Shown here one piece after another: positions 22,425 to 33,930 of a stretch of 64,000 nucleotides of DNA. Every line of letters starts with the position of its first letter. The stretch's first letter is position 1. The position numbers and the translations under genes were made by a program. Origin of the DNA: Sindora glabra (lineage: Eukaryota; Streptophyta; Magnoliopsida; Fabales; Fabaceae); contig CM035232.1 in NCBI GenBank assembly GCA_020226215.1, forward strand, positions 63,770,184-63,834,183, given 5' to 3'. The notes below the pieces were generated by a model. The model did no database searches, was not told the origin of the DNA, and was given only the letters and a program-made list of their open reading frames with translations.

Positions 22425-22640
22425 ATTTTATCATTACTTTAACATGCTTCTTCACGTAATAGCCTTCTGGGCTTGAAGTGTAATCATAGCACAGGCCCAC
22501 CTTACCTTGTGCAAATGTTTAGTATTTAAAGCAAAGGTGATAGGAATTAAACCTTTGACCATTTAGTAAAAAAGGCTATGATACCATATCAAGTGCCAAA
22601 TTTTCCTAAAAGCTTTTCTTAGGGGAAAGCCTCGAACTAG
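22425..22640 (-). mobile_element. Possible tRNA-derived SINE-like segment
   Basis: The minus strand has 'ggtttaattcc', close to a pol III B box (GGTTCGANTCC), preceded by 'ggtatcatagcc', which also resembles the initiator-tRNA complement used as a PBS. GC is higher than in the surroundings. No clear tail or TSD was found, so this is tentative. Confidence 0.3.
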
Positions 22641-23700
22641 TTTATTATTACTCTAACATTAATAATTTGTATGTAAATTTTTATCAATATCTCAATTATA
22701 ACCTAAACATGAGTTTGATTCATACTTCATGTTTTAAGAAATATTTAACATCTAAAAAGAGGAAAAACAATTATTTTGTAAAAAGAAAAAAAATTAGAAA
22801 AGGTAGATGGATTGAGCTTTTGAACAAGATAATGCCTTTTCAACTTTTTTAAAATGGAATCTATTCTTGTAATTTGTACTTGACTTCTTTTTATACCCTC
22901 ATTTCACTTAGTATCATTTTCATTATTTTGCATAATGAAACTTGATTCAATTATCCAACTATAAATTCTCTAAGAATATTAAGGAGTCCATAAGGATTTG
23001 TAATTCTTGTAATAGAAACATTAAGTTTTTAGTCCATGTAATGATTTTTTTTACATTCATATGTAATTCTTTAATTCTTCAGGCCCGACCTTCTCCTTCT
23101 AATAACAACTTTAGGAATCTCATATAAATTATGACTTAAATTTCATTGATTAGTTTATTAATCTTTATTTATGTAATTACTTTGACATTAAAAGACTTTA
23201 TTATATTTTTTGTATTTAAGATGCAATCTCATTTTTTATGATCTTCTTGTAAACCTTTGGATGTTTCACTCATTTTATTTATGTTTCCATTTAATTAATT
23301 ATATATTATACAGCTAGAATATTTAAATTCAAATTTAACATATACAATTTTTTATATTGGCATTGTGTAATTATTTGATTTGCATTAATAATGGCCATAT
23401 GATGCAAATGCAATTATAGTTGTAGTAGTTTTTTGATGTCAATTTGGTATGCCATACGTATAAATTTCACCTTTTGTATTGGATATCAATGCCTACATTT
23501 AATGCTAAAGTAAACTTTAAGACTACTTACTTGATTAGCATATTGCTTGGATGATAGAAAATATTGTAAAACTGCTTTTTGTTTGCTTAATAAGTTATCC
23601 AATAATTGCTCTATCCCCAAGCTTTTATTGTGTTATTTTACCTTAATGCCTATTAGTTTTGAGCATGTCATGGTGTTCCTTATACGCATGATATTTGGAT
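22641..23700. other. Intergenic, no gene seen
   Basis: Very AT-rich. The open stretches at 22667-22852 and 22942-23127 have low-complexity, Lys/Asn/Ile-rich translations as expected from composition alone. Confidence 0.5.
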
Positions 23701-23710
23701 TGCATGTATT

Positions 23711-23847
23711 ATGACACTTGTCTCATGTGCATATAATGGCATGATACTTATCTTACTACCAAATAATGGCATGACACTTGTCTCACATGCATATATTAAT
23801 ATAATGCTTTTCTTATTAGCATGACACTTGCCTTACATGCATCATAT
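23711..23847. repeat. 30-bp tandem repeat, about five units
   Basis: The core 'atgacacttg.ct.a' starts at 23711, 23741, 23771 and 23821, with a shortened unit at 23801. The 30-bp period is exact for the first three steps. Confidence 0.8.
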
Positions 23848-24458
23848 GACTTACCTCCACATCTTTATCAAGTCTAATTTGTCATGTATAAGTCATTATT
23901 ATGTCCTTCTTGAGATGATTATATTAGAGTAATAGGTAAGTTATCTTCTTAAAACTTTTTTTCCTATCTTGTATTTTTTATTAAATTACTAATGGACTCA
24001 CTAAATGCTTTTGGGCCTAACTTTAATTAGGGCCTTTTTTTTACCAAATGAATATGGGCTTTTTGGCTATTAGGCTCAAAGCCTTCAGTCCACAAAAAGA
24101 GTATGGTCAATTGATCCTGTCTTAAATCTATTGTTTAAATTAAATTCATATCTATATTAGAACACTAAGAGTCATTGCATGAAATTTCTATATATATATA
24201 TGTTACCTAGTTATGTATATTTACTAGTTTTGACTATATGATAATGAGAATTTTTTAGATAAAGCTACAACTCAATCATTATAAGTTAAATGATATCATT
24301 TTCCCTAGAATTTTTCATCTCTTAGAAAAATTCTAGTATAAATTTGCTAAGAATTAAATTGGGAAATTCACATAAGTTAAAGTCTTAGATGTCTACATCA
24401 AGTTATTACTAAAACATCATTAGGTGTGCAAAAATTCCATTAAAATGGGATTGTTTCC
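23848..24458. other. Intergenic, no gene seen
   Basis: AT-rich with no recognised element. A short (TA)n run lies at about 24192-24202. Confidence 0.5.
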
Positions 24459-26962
24459 TATCATGACCTATCTTAGTTGTGATCAATGTGGAACCCTTTA
24501 CTTGATTTCCACTAGCTTAAACCATGCTTTTACTATAACGTAGCAAAACATACATGTGAATCTGGGAAATATTTCACACATTAATAGGGAAAGAATGGTA
24601 TTATCATCTAACAAAAACATAAATCAAATCCTTAGGTAGTTAAACATGCTTATATCCATCAAGTTTGAGGATAAGTCAATCCAACTAGTCTTAGAAGAGA
24701 TAAGTTATTATCCTCTTTACCTAATACAAATGAAAGGCTAAACATATTTACCATAAAATATACAATGTTACCTAAAAACCATACTAAATAAACTCCTAAA
24801 GCTTAACTTTGAGGAGGTTATGAAGAATAAACCTAAGAATATTTAAAGATAAAACATGCATAGTGGTAGGTCTGAAGCCTAATGGATGAACATTCTAGCA
24901 CAATTAATCATAAATAACAATAAATAACTTACATATTGGATTTACCTCTTCTAAATCTAAATATTTAACCACACTTATCATAATAATACTTTCATTAGTA
25001 TCATCACAATCATGTAAAATCATTTGCACTCTTTAATGCTATTGTATAATGAACACTTTTATTCATGCCACTATTTCAAGATATATAATCAATTATATTC
25101 AATAAAGTCAACATGTAATATATGTATTCATTCAAGCCACAACATTATTGTATAATGCATAAATAACAAAATAGTGAAAATATTTAAACCTCTTTGTGAC
25201 TTTTGATAGACCTTATACCCTTTACAAATTCAATTTTATCCCTTTAGGGCCAACCTTATACCTTTCACAAATAGTTACTGGATTCGATGTTCACATATCA
25301 CTTCATTCCATCACATTTCTTATGATTTCAACATACTCATTTTCAATGAGTAAACATGTATCAATTCATACTCATTCCATCCTTTTCTTGTGTGGCCATA
25401 CATTTCACTATCTATAATCAATGATACTGACTACTTCAAGTCATATAAGCAACACAAATATGCAGCATAATTATATTCACCAATAATATCATGCCTTTAT
25501 TCTATGACCTTAAGTAATTTAATGCTTACAATACTTTATTTTTTAGTACACTTTCACAACAAAACTAGCTGAATCCAATATTCAATCAAATTTAAGCCTA
25601 TAATAGCATAATCATAATTAAACCCAATTTATATACAATTATGAACACAAGTTAAACCTTACATGGTTTATAGGTCCTAATTAATATCATTGCTTTTAGT
25701 CATTGTCACCTTTTAATAAATTTATTATATATATGTATGTATGTATTTAAGTAGGTATGTATATTGTAGCTATTCTTATATGTATGTAAGAAACAAAAGT
25801 CACTGATTTAGGATGATAATTCATTTTAGATATGAACATCATTACTATAGACACTTGCATTTGATTTAAAAATACAATTCATTAGTTTATGGTATTAGGT
25901 TTTTGCATTAAGAGGATAATAATTGACTATTGGGGTCTAGCAGTCGACCATTGGCTTTTAGAAAAAGACCTTGTAGAATCCCTAAAATAATGGTTAACCA
26001 TTAAACTGAGTCTTTATAAATTTCCCTAGCCTGATGCCATTGTTCATATGGCCTTAAATGTCATCTCACTTATTTGTTACTTAATAACTCTCAATCAATT
26101 CATTAATCACATCTTATTCCAATTATTTTCATTATCCCACATGCATTAATAACATTAAATTAACATATTTTCACAATACCCAAAATTAAGAGTTTGACTC
26201 AACATAACCTAATACATCCAAAATCATAAAAGCATAGTTAGAATGTCCACTTATTGAGTATGAAGGAAAATTTAGAGGGTTACATTCATTGTTCCATAGC
26301 TCTAATCATCTAAAATATCAAGGATTTCACATTAAGGTTCAAATTTCCCTTTTAAGCTTAGAGTTTTAGCATCATCAAGTCTTAAAGAAAATGAAGGAGA
26401 AGCTTAGGATTAATGATGGCTTAGATGCCTTTACCTTGATTGTATAAGAATTTGACAAAGATTAATTTCCTCTTTCTTCATGGAATGGGATGAAGAAATA
26501 GAGAAGAGGAAGAAGATGAATAAAGGAGGTAGAGTTAGAGTTATGATGGGAAAATGAGAGAAAAAGGGCTAAAGTTGGGCTTATAAAAAAGGGTTGGGTG
26601 GTTTTCATCATTTATCCAAAAATCTTCTTTACACTTATATACTTATTTCTAATCACTAATAATCTTTAATTCTTTTATTCTACACATTTTTCCTTAAATA
26701 AATTATACAAGTTCTTTATTTTAAGCTCACTTAAATAGTTTATTTCTATTTTCCTAAAATTTCTAATTGTGATTGGTTTTATTAATTAATTCTCTTTCCC
26801 TTGGTATTCCATTATCATCTTGTTTATCCAAAATTATTCTTGTCATCATAAGATCTTTGTTATAAGTTATTGTGATCAAAATAAACTAAGTGGTTTTGTT
26901 AAAATTAATTAATTTATTTATCTTATGAAATAAAATCCTAAAATTTTAAAGAAGGTGTAACA
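24459..26962 (-). mobile_element. Tekay/Del-like LTR, probably solo or end of a truncated element
   Basis: This segment resembles the LTRs at 43484-47328 and 54101-56610. It has the same opening ('tatcatgacctat..', then 'gatcaatgtggaaccc'), the same middle ('ccttataccttt.cacaa' followed later by 'catcacatttctta') and the same end ('aaagaaggtgtaaca'). Its length of about 2504 bp agrees with the 2.5-kb LTR of that family. Terminal bases are eroded (TA for TG) and no TSD is visible. The sequence after 26962 looks like an eroded PPT, which leaves a truncated element possible. Confidence 0.55.
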
Positions 26963-27747
26963 TCTTTTAACTTTCTTAACATGTTGTTTTAGCCTTTGCT
27001 TTGTAAATAAATTCTTGGTTTTTGTTCTTTGCTAATGTTATACCATGATTTTCCTTTTCCTAAACGTAGAGGATCTTGGTTTGGGCTTATTCTAAAGGTT
27101 CTCCATTTTAAGCCTTTCTTCTTTTAATTCTTTAAGACAAAACCAATAAAAATAGCACTATAAACACTCAGTTAACTCTTAGCGTATTACATTTAGGTTA
27201 CCTCTAGATGTACTAACACATAAAAGAGAATTTCTCAAAATTATGATATAATTTTAGCAAAAATCATTAAATCCATAAGATGGTATGCTTGGATTTAAGA
27301 AAAGATGAAGGAAAGCTTTGCATACCAATTTGGCTAAAAAATTTAAGTGGTTATTCTATGAATTTTGCTTATAAAATCTTGAAAATAATTAGACTGAATT
27401 ATAGAAGGAAAAGAGTATATTGACATACTAAGATCTAGTGTTAACTAAAGGTATTTTGATAAGGAATTTTAGAAAGAAGTTTCTTTCTAGGAAGAGACAG
27501 CTTAAAACTCATCAATAGTGATAACTTAGAAAAAAAGAAGATAATGTGAGATTATAAAGGGAAGGTAAATGGTCATTCAGCTTTTAAGGGAAAAATTATT
27601 TAAAATAAAATTTTCCCTTACATTAAAATATTTAAATATTTATTATGTAAGGGCATTTTACTAATTTTATATTTAAGAAATCTTAGCAAGCTCTCTTTAA
27701 ATCCACTCTAAATTAAGTCGCCAATATCCATCGAGAGTGAAACCTTC
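26963..27747. other. Intergenic or degraded Tekay-like internal DNA, no gene seen
   Basis: AT-rich. The first 20 bases may be a decayed polypurine tract of the Tekay-like family (minus strand 'gaaagttaaaaga'). No polyprotein block could be read. Confidence 0.4.
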
Positions 27748-27752
27748 ACCTA

Positions 27753-27882
27753 TATTAGTAGATAAGTAGCATTATGTCCTATATCACTTATATCTTATGA
27801 TATGTATTCTATATTATATATTTTATAGTGATTTCCTAACTCGATTGAGGATATGAGTATACAAATTCTTCTCTAATCAACA
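27753..27882 (+). repeat. Copia 5' LTR (130 bp)
   Basis: It begins TATTAGTAG (TG mutated to TA) and ends CA. It pairs with 33238-33366 along the full length. Confidence 0.88.
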
Positions 27883-27895
27883 TGGTATTTAGAGT
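27883..27895 (+). promoter_or_regulatory. Copia primer-binding site, initiator Met-tRNA type
   Basis: 'TGGTATTTAGAG' directly after the 5' LTR is a decayed form of TGGTATCAGAGC, the usual copia PBS. Confidence 0.7.
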
Positions 27896-28560
27896 TTTCT
27901 AGGTATCCTTTTTCAATCTTAGTTAATAAAAAAAGAAAAAAAAAACTAGCTCTCTCTCTCTCTTCTCTTCCTTTTATTTTTTACTTTTTTATATGTGACT
28001 AAAGTCATTGTAGGGCCAGTGGCACTCTAAATCATATATTGGTGGAAGCCTAGAATTTAGAGGCATTAGTTGGTGGTAGTGTACGATGGTGGAAGAGAGC
28101 GGTGGCACTATTTAACATTGTAGGAGTAGATCCAATCATCGAAAGGAAGGTTTGGGTACACTAGATGACAAATCATGATAAGGCAGTCTAGAATAGGCAG
28201 TACGAGTCCACAGCAGTGTGTGAAGTCCATGTGTAGATGAGATTGGAGGTGCATAATGGTAAGTGAAGGCTTGACCAATAACGATATCTGATGAGACACT
28301 ATTTTGAGGGTTTCTGAGTAACCTTGTGAGGTTGGTTTTGTGATTTTATGACTCTAAGTAGTGTTTTCTATTTTTTAAGTAATTTTTGGTTTTTTTAATT
28401 TATTGGTTGGATAAATTTATTCATTATGAATGTTGGTTCTAGTTTGACAAGAATTTTAGAAGTCTTAATAGTTCAAAAAGATTAGAAAATAGTAGTGAAC
28501 TACTATCTGATAGTGAATATGCTTGGTATTTGTAATTGAAGCCTCTTTACAGTCGTCACC
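27896..28560 (+). pseudogene. Copia leader and remnant of gag
   Basis: Only about 740 bp separate the PBS from the protease, against more than 1 kb of gag in a normal copia element. I can read no capsid or zinc-knuckle block. A (CT)n tract lies at about 27951-27965. Gag has therefore been mostly deleted or has decayed beyond reading. The open minus-strand stretch at 28108-28299 is not a gene. Confidence 0.45.
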
Positions 28561-28599
28561 TATTGCCATAATAGTTTAAATAGGTGATCTTATTACATG

Positions 28600-28905
28600 T
28601 CTCTCCAATTCCAATTATAAATGGGTCATTGATTTTGGGACCACTTATCATATGATGAGTCAGATAAGTATTGTGTCTTTCTTTAATATGTTTTATCCTT
28701 CTCATGTTATTTTAATAATGGGTCTATTGCTTCTATTATTGGAAGTGGTATGGTTAATGTCACTTTTGATATCTCTCTATCCAATGTTTTGTGTCTTATA
28801 AACTTCCCATTTAATTTACTTTTATCAACCAAATTACACGTACTTATAATTGTGGTGTTTTCTTCTTTCCTAGTTATTATGTGTTTCAGAATCTGTTGAT
28901 GAAGA
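28600..28905 (+). pseudogene. Copia aspartic protease remnant
   Basis: WVIDFGTTYHMM at about 28623-28658 matches the copia active-site block 'WIIDSGATDHMT'. The catalytic Asp is kept, but Ser is Phe and Ala is Thr. It is followed by a GSGTVN-like stretch and NFPFNLL, the typical 'NF.FNLLSVS' exit. Stops break the frame. Confidence 0.7.
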
Positions 28906-29900
28906 AGATTTTCGGTAGGAGATATGAATATAAGGGATGGTATATATTACAAAACAAAGTTAATCAACTGATTGCTACTACTACTACCCCCACTCCACAT
29001 CAGTTACATTGTTATTTTAGTCACCTTTCATTGTTATCTTTACAAAAGTTATGTCTTAACTTAGAATCTATTTCTCATTTAGATTGTGAACCCTGTTAAT
29101 TTACTAAATGGCATCGTTAGTTCTATATCCCTAGAATTAATAAGTGAGTTTCATTCCTATTTGAGTTAGTACATTTAAATATTTGGGGACCTTGCCCAGT
29201 TGTTTCAAAATCTAATTTTCATTATTTTGTTTTTTTTGTGGATAATTATTTAAGAATGACTTGGCTCTATTTAATAAAAAATCTTTCAAAGTTATTTAAT
29301 ATTTTTCATACTTTTCATGTTGAAATTACAAATTAGTTTAATATAACTATTTCTAATTTTCAAAGTGATAATGAAGTTACAAATCGATTATTTAATATTT
29401 TAGCTTATTTATCACACCATGGTATAATTCATCAGTCTTCCTGTATTATTACTCCCTAATAAAATGGAGTAACTGAATGGAAGAATCGACATATAATGAA
29501 AGTTTCTCATGCCCTTTTATTTCAAATGAAAGTTCCTAAAGTGTTCTAGGCATATGTAGTTTCTACAGCCTGTTTCTTGTAAATCATATGCCTTCTTTAG
29601 TTCTTGACGGTCAAATGCCTTTTTCTACTTTGTTGCCTTCTAAGTTCTTATTTCCTATTCCCCCATGTATTTTTTGGTGTACATGTTTTGTTCATGATAA
29701 TCGTTCTCAGGTATCCAAATTAAATCCTTGTTTTTTGAAATGCATTTTTCTTGGATATTCTCATACTTAAAAGGGGCATAGGTGTTTTTCTTTTGACTTA
29801 AATCATTATATTGTATTTTCTGGTGTTACATTTTTTGAATTTACCCCATTCTTTGGACTTTTCCATCTTCCTCCACCTTGCTAGATTCAAAATATGTTGA
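28905..29900 (+). pseudogene. Copia GAG-pre-integrase and integrase remnant
   Basis: HCYFSHLSLLSLQKL with LDCEPC (to 29096) is the pre-integrase zinc region. Next come WGPCPVVSK, FVDNYLRMTWLYL (first catalytic Asp), DNEVTNRLF with HGIIHQSSC (second Asp), and NGVTEWKNRH, which keeps the catalytic Glu at about 29475. Two adjacent Gln codons just before it have become TAA TAA. LGYSHT at about 29753-29770 lies in the C-terminal part. Integrase inserts the cDNA into the genome. Several stops and shifts make this copy dead. Confidence 0.75.
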
Positions 29901-30149
29901 ATACTTCCTTGTACTTTCTCCTTCATAGGATTCATAAGTTCCTCCATAATTGAATTGGGTTTGACCACCTATTAAATATGTTTATTCTCATAAAGTACGA
30001 GTACCACTAGTAACTTTTCCACCAAATAAGCTACCAACATCCAATCAAGACTCCATTCTAAATGATTAATCAACTTTATCTCCTCTTTCAGCTCCTTCCT
30101 CATTAAATCCTTCTCTTGTGTCTTCTAATTTGAATCTACCCATTATTCA

Positions 30150-30503
30150 CCGAAAAGGTTTTCGTACTTATACTCAGAAAGGTAACTCTAGCCACCCTTA
30201 TTCCATTTTGAATTATGTGTCTTATTCTTCTTTACATGCTTTTTCTTGATCATTTATTGCTTCCTAAGATGCTATCATTGTTCCTAAGTCATATTTCAAA
30301 GCTCTTTCTCATTATGGGTGGCTTGCTACTATAGGGGAAGAAATGATAGCTCTTAAAGCAAATCAAACATGAGATCTTATGCCTTTACCTAATGATAAAT
30401 AATTCATTAGTTATAAATGGGTACTTATTGTGAAAGTGAATTCAGATGGTTCTATGGCTTATTTAAAAGCCCGTTTAGTAGTTAAAGAGTATGCTCAGAC
30501 CTA
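30150..30503 (+). pseudogene. Copia reverse transcriptase, part 1
   Basis: HYGWLATIGEEMIALKANQT, KWVLIVKVNSDGS and KARLVVKEYAQTY match the start of copia RT ('W..AM.EE..AL..N.TW', 'KWV.K.K...DGS..R.KARLV.KG..Q..G'). The frame stops abruptly at 30503, where the solo LTR with its TSD begins. The next RT residues appear at 31955 onward. Confidence 0.8.
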
Positions 30504-30508
30504 TAGTG

Positions 30509-31954
30509 TGCTGGAAATTACGCATCATACATGCACAACGGAATAAAATTTTTGCACGATTTCCACCAAGGATCCATGCGAATATAGAATGCCATAGATT
30601 AGAGATTAGGATTTATACCTTTCGGCAAAAAAATCTCCTGACCGCTACAGCAAATCCGATCTACTTCCAAATCACGAACCGGAATGGAAACCAGTAAATC
30701 AGATCACCAGTACAACGTTTATATGGCTGCACCTCTGTGGTATCCACACGAACTTGTGAATCACCGATGAATGTTCGCTACATACACCGGTTGGAATTGA
30801 TCTCCTTATACCTTGTAGTGCTAGCTACGCCTCTTCAGAGATTTTGGTAAAGGAGAGGTGCTAGGGTTTTCTATGCTTTTGCTTGGGGTGCGTGAATAAA
30901 GAATAGCAATCCTATTATTACCCCATAAGCCTATTTAAATAGGTGCATAGAAAAACCTAACCTATTTGGGCTTTATTCCATGTATAATTATAGGCTTACT
31001 ATTGGGCCTTATAATTATAACATGAATTCCCAAATATTAAGCCCAAACAATTTAGTCCATTAATTTCAAATTCACTAGGCTCTAAGTGTGCGACCCTACA
31101 GGCTCTTATTACGTTGGCAATGACAATTAATCATATTAATAATCATAAACAATGATTGATGTCTAGCAACACATCATTGTTACCCAAGTAATGAGAAAGT
31201 CGGTGATTTGACTAAACCTTTACACGTGATTATCACTTATGTCCTTTTGTCCTATACATCTAGATTAAGCACGAGACATGGACCGTGTCATTCCCGTATA
31301 GCCCAATCTTGAGGTTTCTCGATTCCTAAGTAAGCTGACTGAAACAAATGTAATCGACATCTCATGTCAATTCATCTGAGCATGGCCATGCATTTTCTCA
31401 GCTTTACTTAATCAAGGGGCCCATAGATGTTACTCCTGTTATATAGGAGGGACAAATCCCATCTTGATCACACAAATCCCTCCGCATGATATGTGACATA
31501 TCCAATATCTACCCTTGCATTCACTTAACCATTAGTGACATAGAATAGTATCAAAATATGAAACTCACATGTAGGGAACTTTGGTGATCTCAGGTCAAAG
31601 GACCATATTAATAATAATCACTAAGAACCACTTATGACACTCATATAACGATCCATGTAGTGTTCTTAATATGGGTCGGTCCAGTATACAAGTTCTCTAA
31701 CTTGTACTCATGTGTAAACTTAATATCCCATATAAGTCTTCACATATGCTAGTCTTAACATATCAAAGCAACCTAATCCACAATGATATATGATTAGGGA
31801 CATTTAAGAATACAATTATTCTAAGGTTATTATTATAATTGAATATATTACGCAGATAATATATATAAATATAATAATTGGAATTGCCATTAAAATAACA
31901 TGATTCAAAATTACAATCACCAATACAATTGGTTTTAGGGCATATACACTAACA
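30509..31954 (-). mobile_element. Solo LTR (family 1, copy C) inside copia RT, TSD TRGTG
   Basis: This 1446-bp copy is in reverse orientation to the ones at 538, 45390 and 50456. It starts TGCTGG and ends ACTAACA on the plus strand. Flanks are TAGTG (30504-30508) and TGGTG (31955-31959), and removing the insert with one TSD copy restores the RT frame between AQTY and VDYSESFSPVAK. It belongs with copy E in U5 sequence. Confidence 0.92.
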
Positions 31955-33220
31955 TGGTGTTGATTACTCAGAGAGTTTTTCCCTGTGGCTAAAATTAGTT
32001 TTGTTTAATTGCTTATCTCTCTTGTTGCTACGAATAACTAGTCTTTTTATTAGTTGGATGTTAAAAATGCCTTTTTACATGGAGATTTGCATGAAGAAGT
32101 GTATATGGAGCAACTACTTGGGTTTGTTACTCAAAGGGAGTTTGGGAAGGCACTACATTTGAAGAAATCATTATATAGTTTGAAACAATCTCCTCAGGTT
32201 TAGTTTGGAAGATTTAGTGAAGTGATGATAGAATTTGGAATGAAAAAACGTGATCATAATCACTTTATGTTTTACAAGTAATTTAATTCAGAATGTATTC
32301 TTCTAACTGTGTATGTTAACGATATTGTGATTACAAGGAGTGACAAATTGGGTATTTCACAATTGAAAACTTTTCTTCAGACTAAATTTCATACTAGAGA
32401 CCTAGGAGTATTTCGGTATTTCTTTGGCATTAAGATTGGTCAAGGAAAGAAAAGGATTTTCTTGTCTTAAAGAAAATTTGTGCTTGACCTCTTGAAAGAA
32501 ATAAGGATGATTGATGCTAAACCATATGAAACTCCTATGATTACAAATGTTAAGCTTAATCCGGAAGATGGGGAGTTACTTGAAGATCCCGAGCGGTATA
32601 GGAGATTAGTAGGAAAATTGAACTACCTTACTATAGCTAGGCTTGACATTGCCTTTCCAGTAAGTGTGGTTAGTCAATTTATGAGCCCCTTGAGGACCTC
32701 TCATTGGGATGCTTTCACATATATTTTGAAGTATTTAAAGAAAGTTCATGGTCGAGGAGTTCTATATAAAAATCATGGTCATTGCAAAGTGGAAGCTTTT
32801 TATGATACAAATTAGGCAGGGTGTCCTATAAATTGGAGATTTACTTCTAGGTATTGTGTGTTTGTTGGAAGAAACCTTGTGTCATGGAAAAGCAAAAAAC
32901 AAGTAGTTGTATCTTGCTCTAGTGTAGAGTTTGAATATTGAGCTATAGCTCATGCTATGTCTGAACTTGTATGGGTTGCTTACCTTCTTAAGCAACTTGG
33001 CATCAAGACTCATGGGATTATGCAATTGTGGTATGACAATCAAGTTGCTACTTATATTGCTTCAAACTTGATTTTTCATGAACAAACTAAGCATGTAAAG
33101 GTTAATTATCATTTTATTAGGTAGAAGTTACAATAGGAGATTATCAGTCCTAGACATATTAGAATTGTGGAACAATTAGCTAATCTATTTACTAAAGCTC
33201 TTCCTGATTAATATCTATAA
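31955..33220 (+). pseudogene. Copia reverse transcriptase part 2 and RNase H
   Basis: After the insertion the frame resumes with VDYSESFSPVAKIS, LDVKNAFLHGDLHEEVYME, LKKSLYSLKQSPQV and then YVNDIVI at about 32311-32331. That last block is the YVDD catalytic box with its first Asp changed to Asn. The open block 32480-32815 carries YRRLVGKLNYLTIARLDIAF and the 'YDTN-stop-AG' form of the RNase H 'DADWAG' site. VSWKSKKQVVVSCSSVEFEY, QLWYDNQVA, and NLFTKALPD at the end complete RNase H. Stops interrupt throughout. Confidence 0.85.
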
Positions 33221-33228
33221 CCTAGTTT

Positions 33229-33237
33229 GAGGGGGAG
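33229..33237 (+). promoter_or_regulatory. Copia polypurine tract
   Basis: GAGGGGGAG lies directly before the 3' LTR start TGTTAG. Confidence 0.8.
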
Positions 33238-33366
33238 TGTTAGTAGATAAGTAGCATTATGTTCGACATCATTTATATCTTATGATATGTATTCTAATTA
33301 TATTATATATAGTGACTGCTTAACTCAATAGAGAATATGACAATACAAATTCTTCTATGATCAATA
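33238..33366 (+). repeat. Copia 3' LTR (129 bp)
   Basis: It pairs with 27753-27882. It begins TGTTAGTAG and ends TA (CA mutated), followed by the TSD ACCTA. Confidence 0.88.
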
Positions 33367-33371
33367 ACCTA

Positions 33372-33735
33372 GAATTAACTAATTTCATAATGTTTCAAAA
33401 AACTATAAATTCTTGGATATCAAGCTACAACGACTACATGATTAACTTAATCGAAGTTCTATAAAAAAATGAAAATGTTAAATTATTATTTATGCCTAGA
33501 ACATTATTTGTTGTTCGTGTTGGGATCTTAAATCCTTCCATAACTTAAAACAATTCATGGTATTAGTTCTAGCATAATTTTTAGACTCAACTAAGAGGTT
33601 ACAACTTTACATGACTTTTGATTCCTTTTTCTACAACCTTAAAATTTTTGAATAATTATTTCAAAACTAATTAATTTTTAGTATGGCTTGCCATTTCTTT
33701 TTCCAATGTAAGTAACAACATATATTGTTTATTTT
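33372..33735. other. Intergenic, no feature seen
   Basis: AT-rich sequence with no recognised element or open frame. Confidence 0.5.
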
Positions 33736-33739
33736 AACT

Positions 33740-33930
33740 TTTGCCATGTGTTAGTTAAGTGGAAAGTATATTAACCTTAGGTGGACTTTACCTTTTAATG
33801 AGCAATAGTTCAAATCCTAAAGAAAACCCATGTTAGAAGGGGGAAATTCTTTAATGGTCTAATTTCCAAAGTGGTTATCCTATTTGGATCATCATTTTAC
33901 TTACCAAAGAAGAAGAAGAAGAAATGGCAA
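33740..33930 (+). mobile_element. Candidate tRNA-derived SINE
   Basis: An A-box-like TAGTTAAGTGG lies at 33752-33762 and a B-box-like AGTTCAAATCC at 33807-33817. Both are in the same direction, 55 bases apart, and close to the pol III consensus. The segment ends in a (GAA)n-like tail at about 33907-33923. 'atggc' near both ends hints at a short TSD but is not convincing. No other copy lies in the window for comparison. Confidence 0.35.

Larger units (their letters stand above)
27753..33366 (+). mobile_element. Ty1/copia retrotransposon, degenerate, with nested solo LTR
   Basis: Direct repeats of 130 and 129 bp (27753-27882 and 33238-33366) are flanked by a perfect TSD ACCTA (27748-27752 and 33367-33371). 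Inside, in copia order, lie an initiator-tRNA-type PBS, protease, integrase, RT, RNase H and a PPT. A solo LTR (30509-31954) splits the RT. Without it the element is about 4.2 kb, short for copia because most of gag is missing. Many stops make it inactive. Confidence 0.92.

Noticed and set aside
23711..23847. CRISPR-like array
   Set aside because: Units are contiguous diverged tandem repeats without spacers, in plant DNA.
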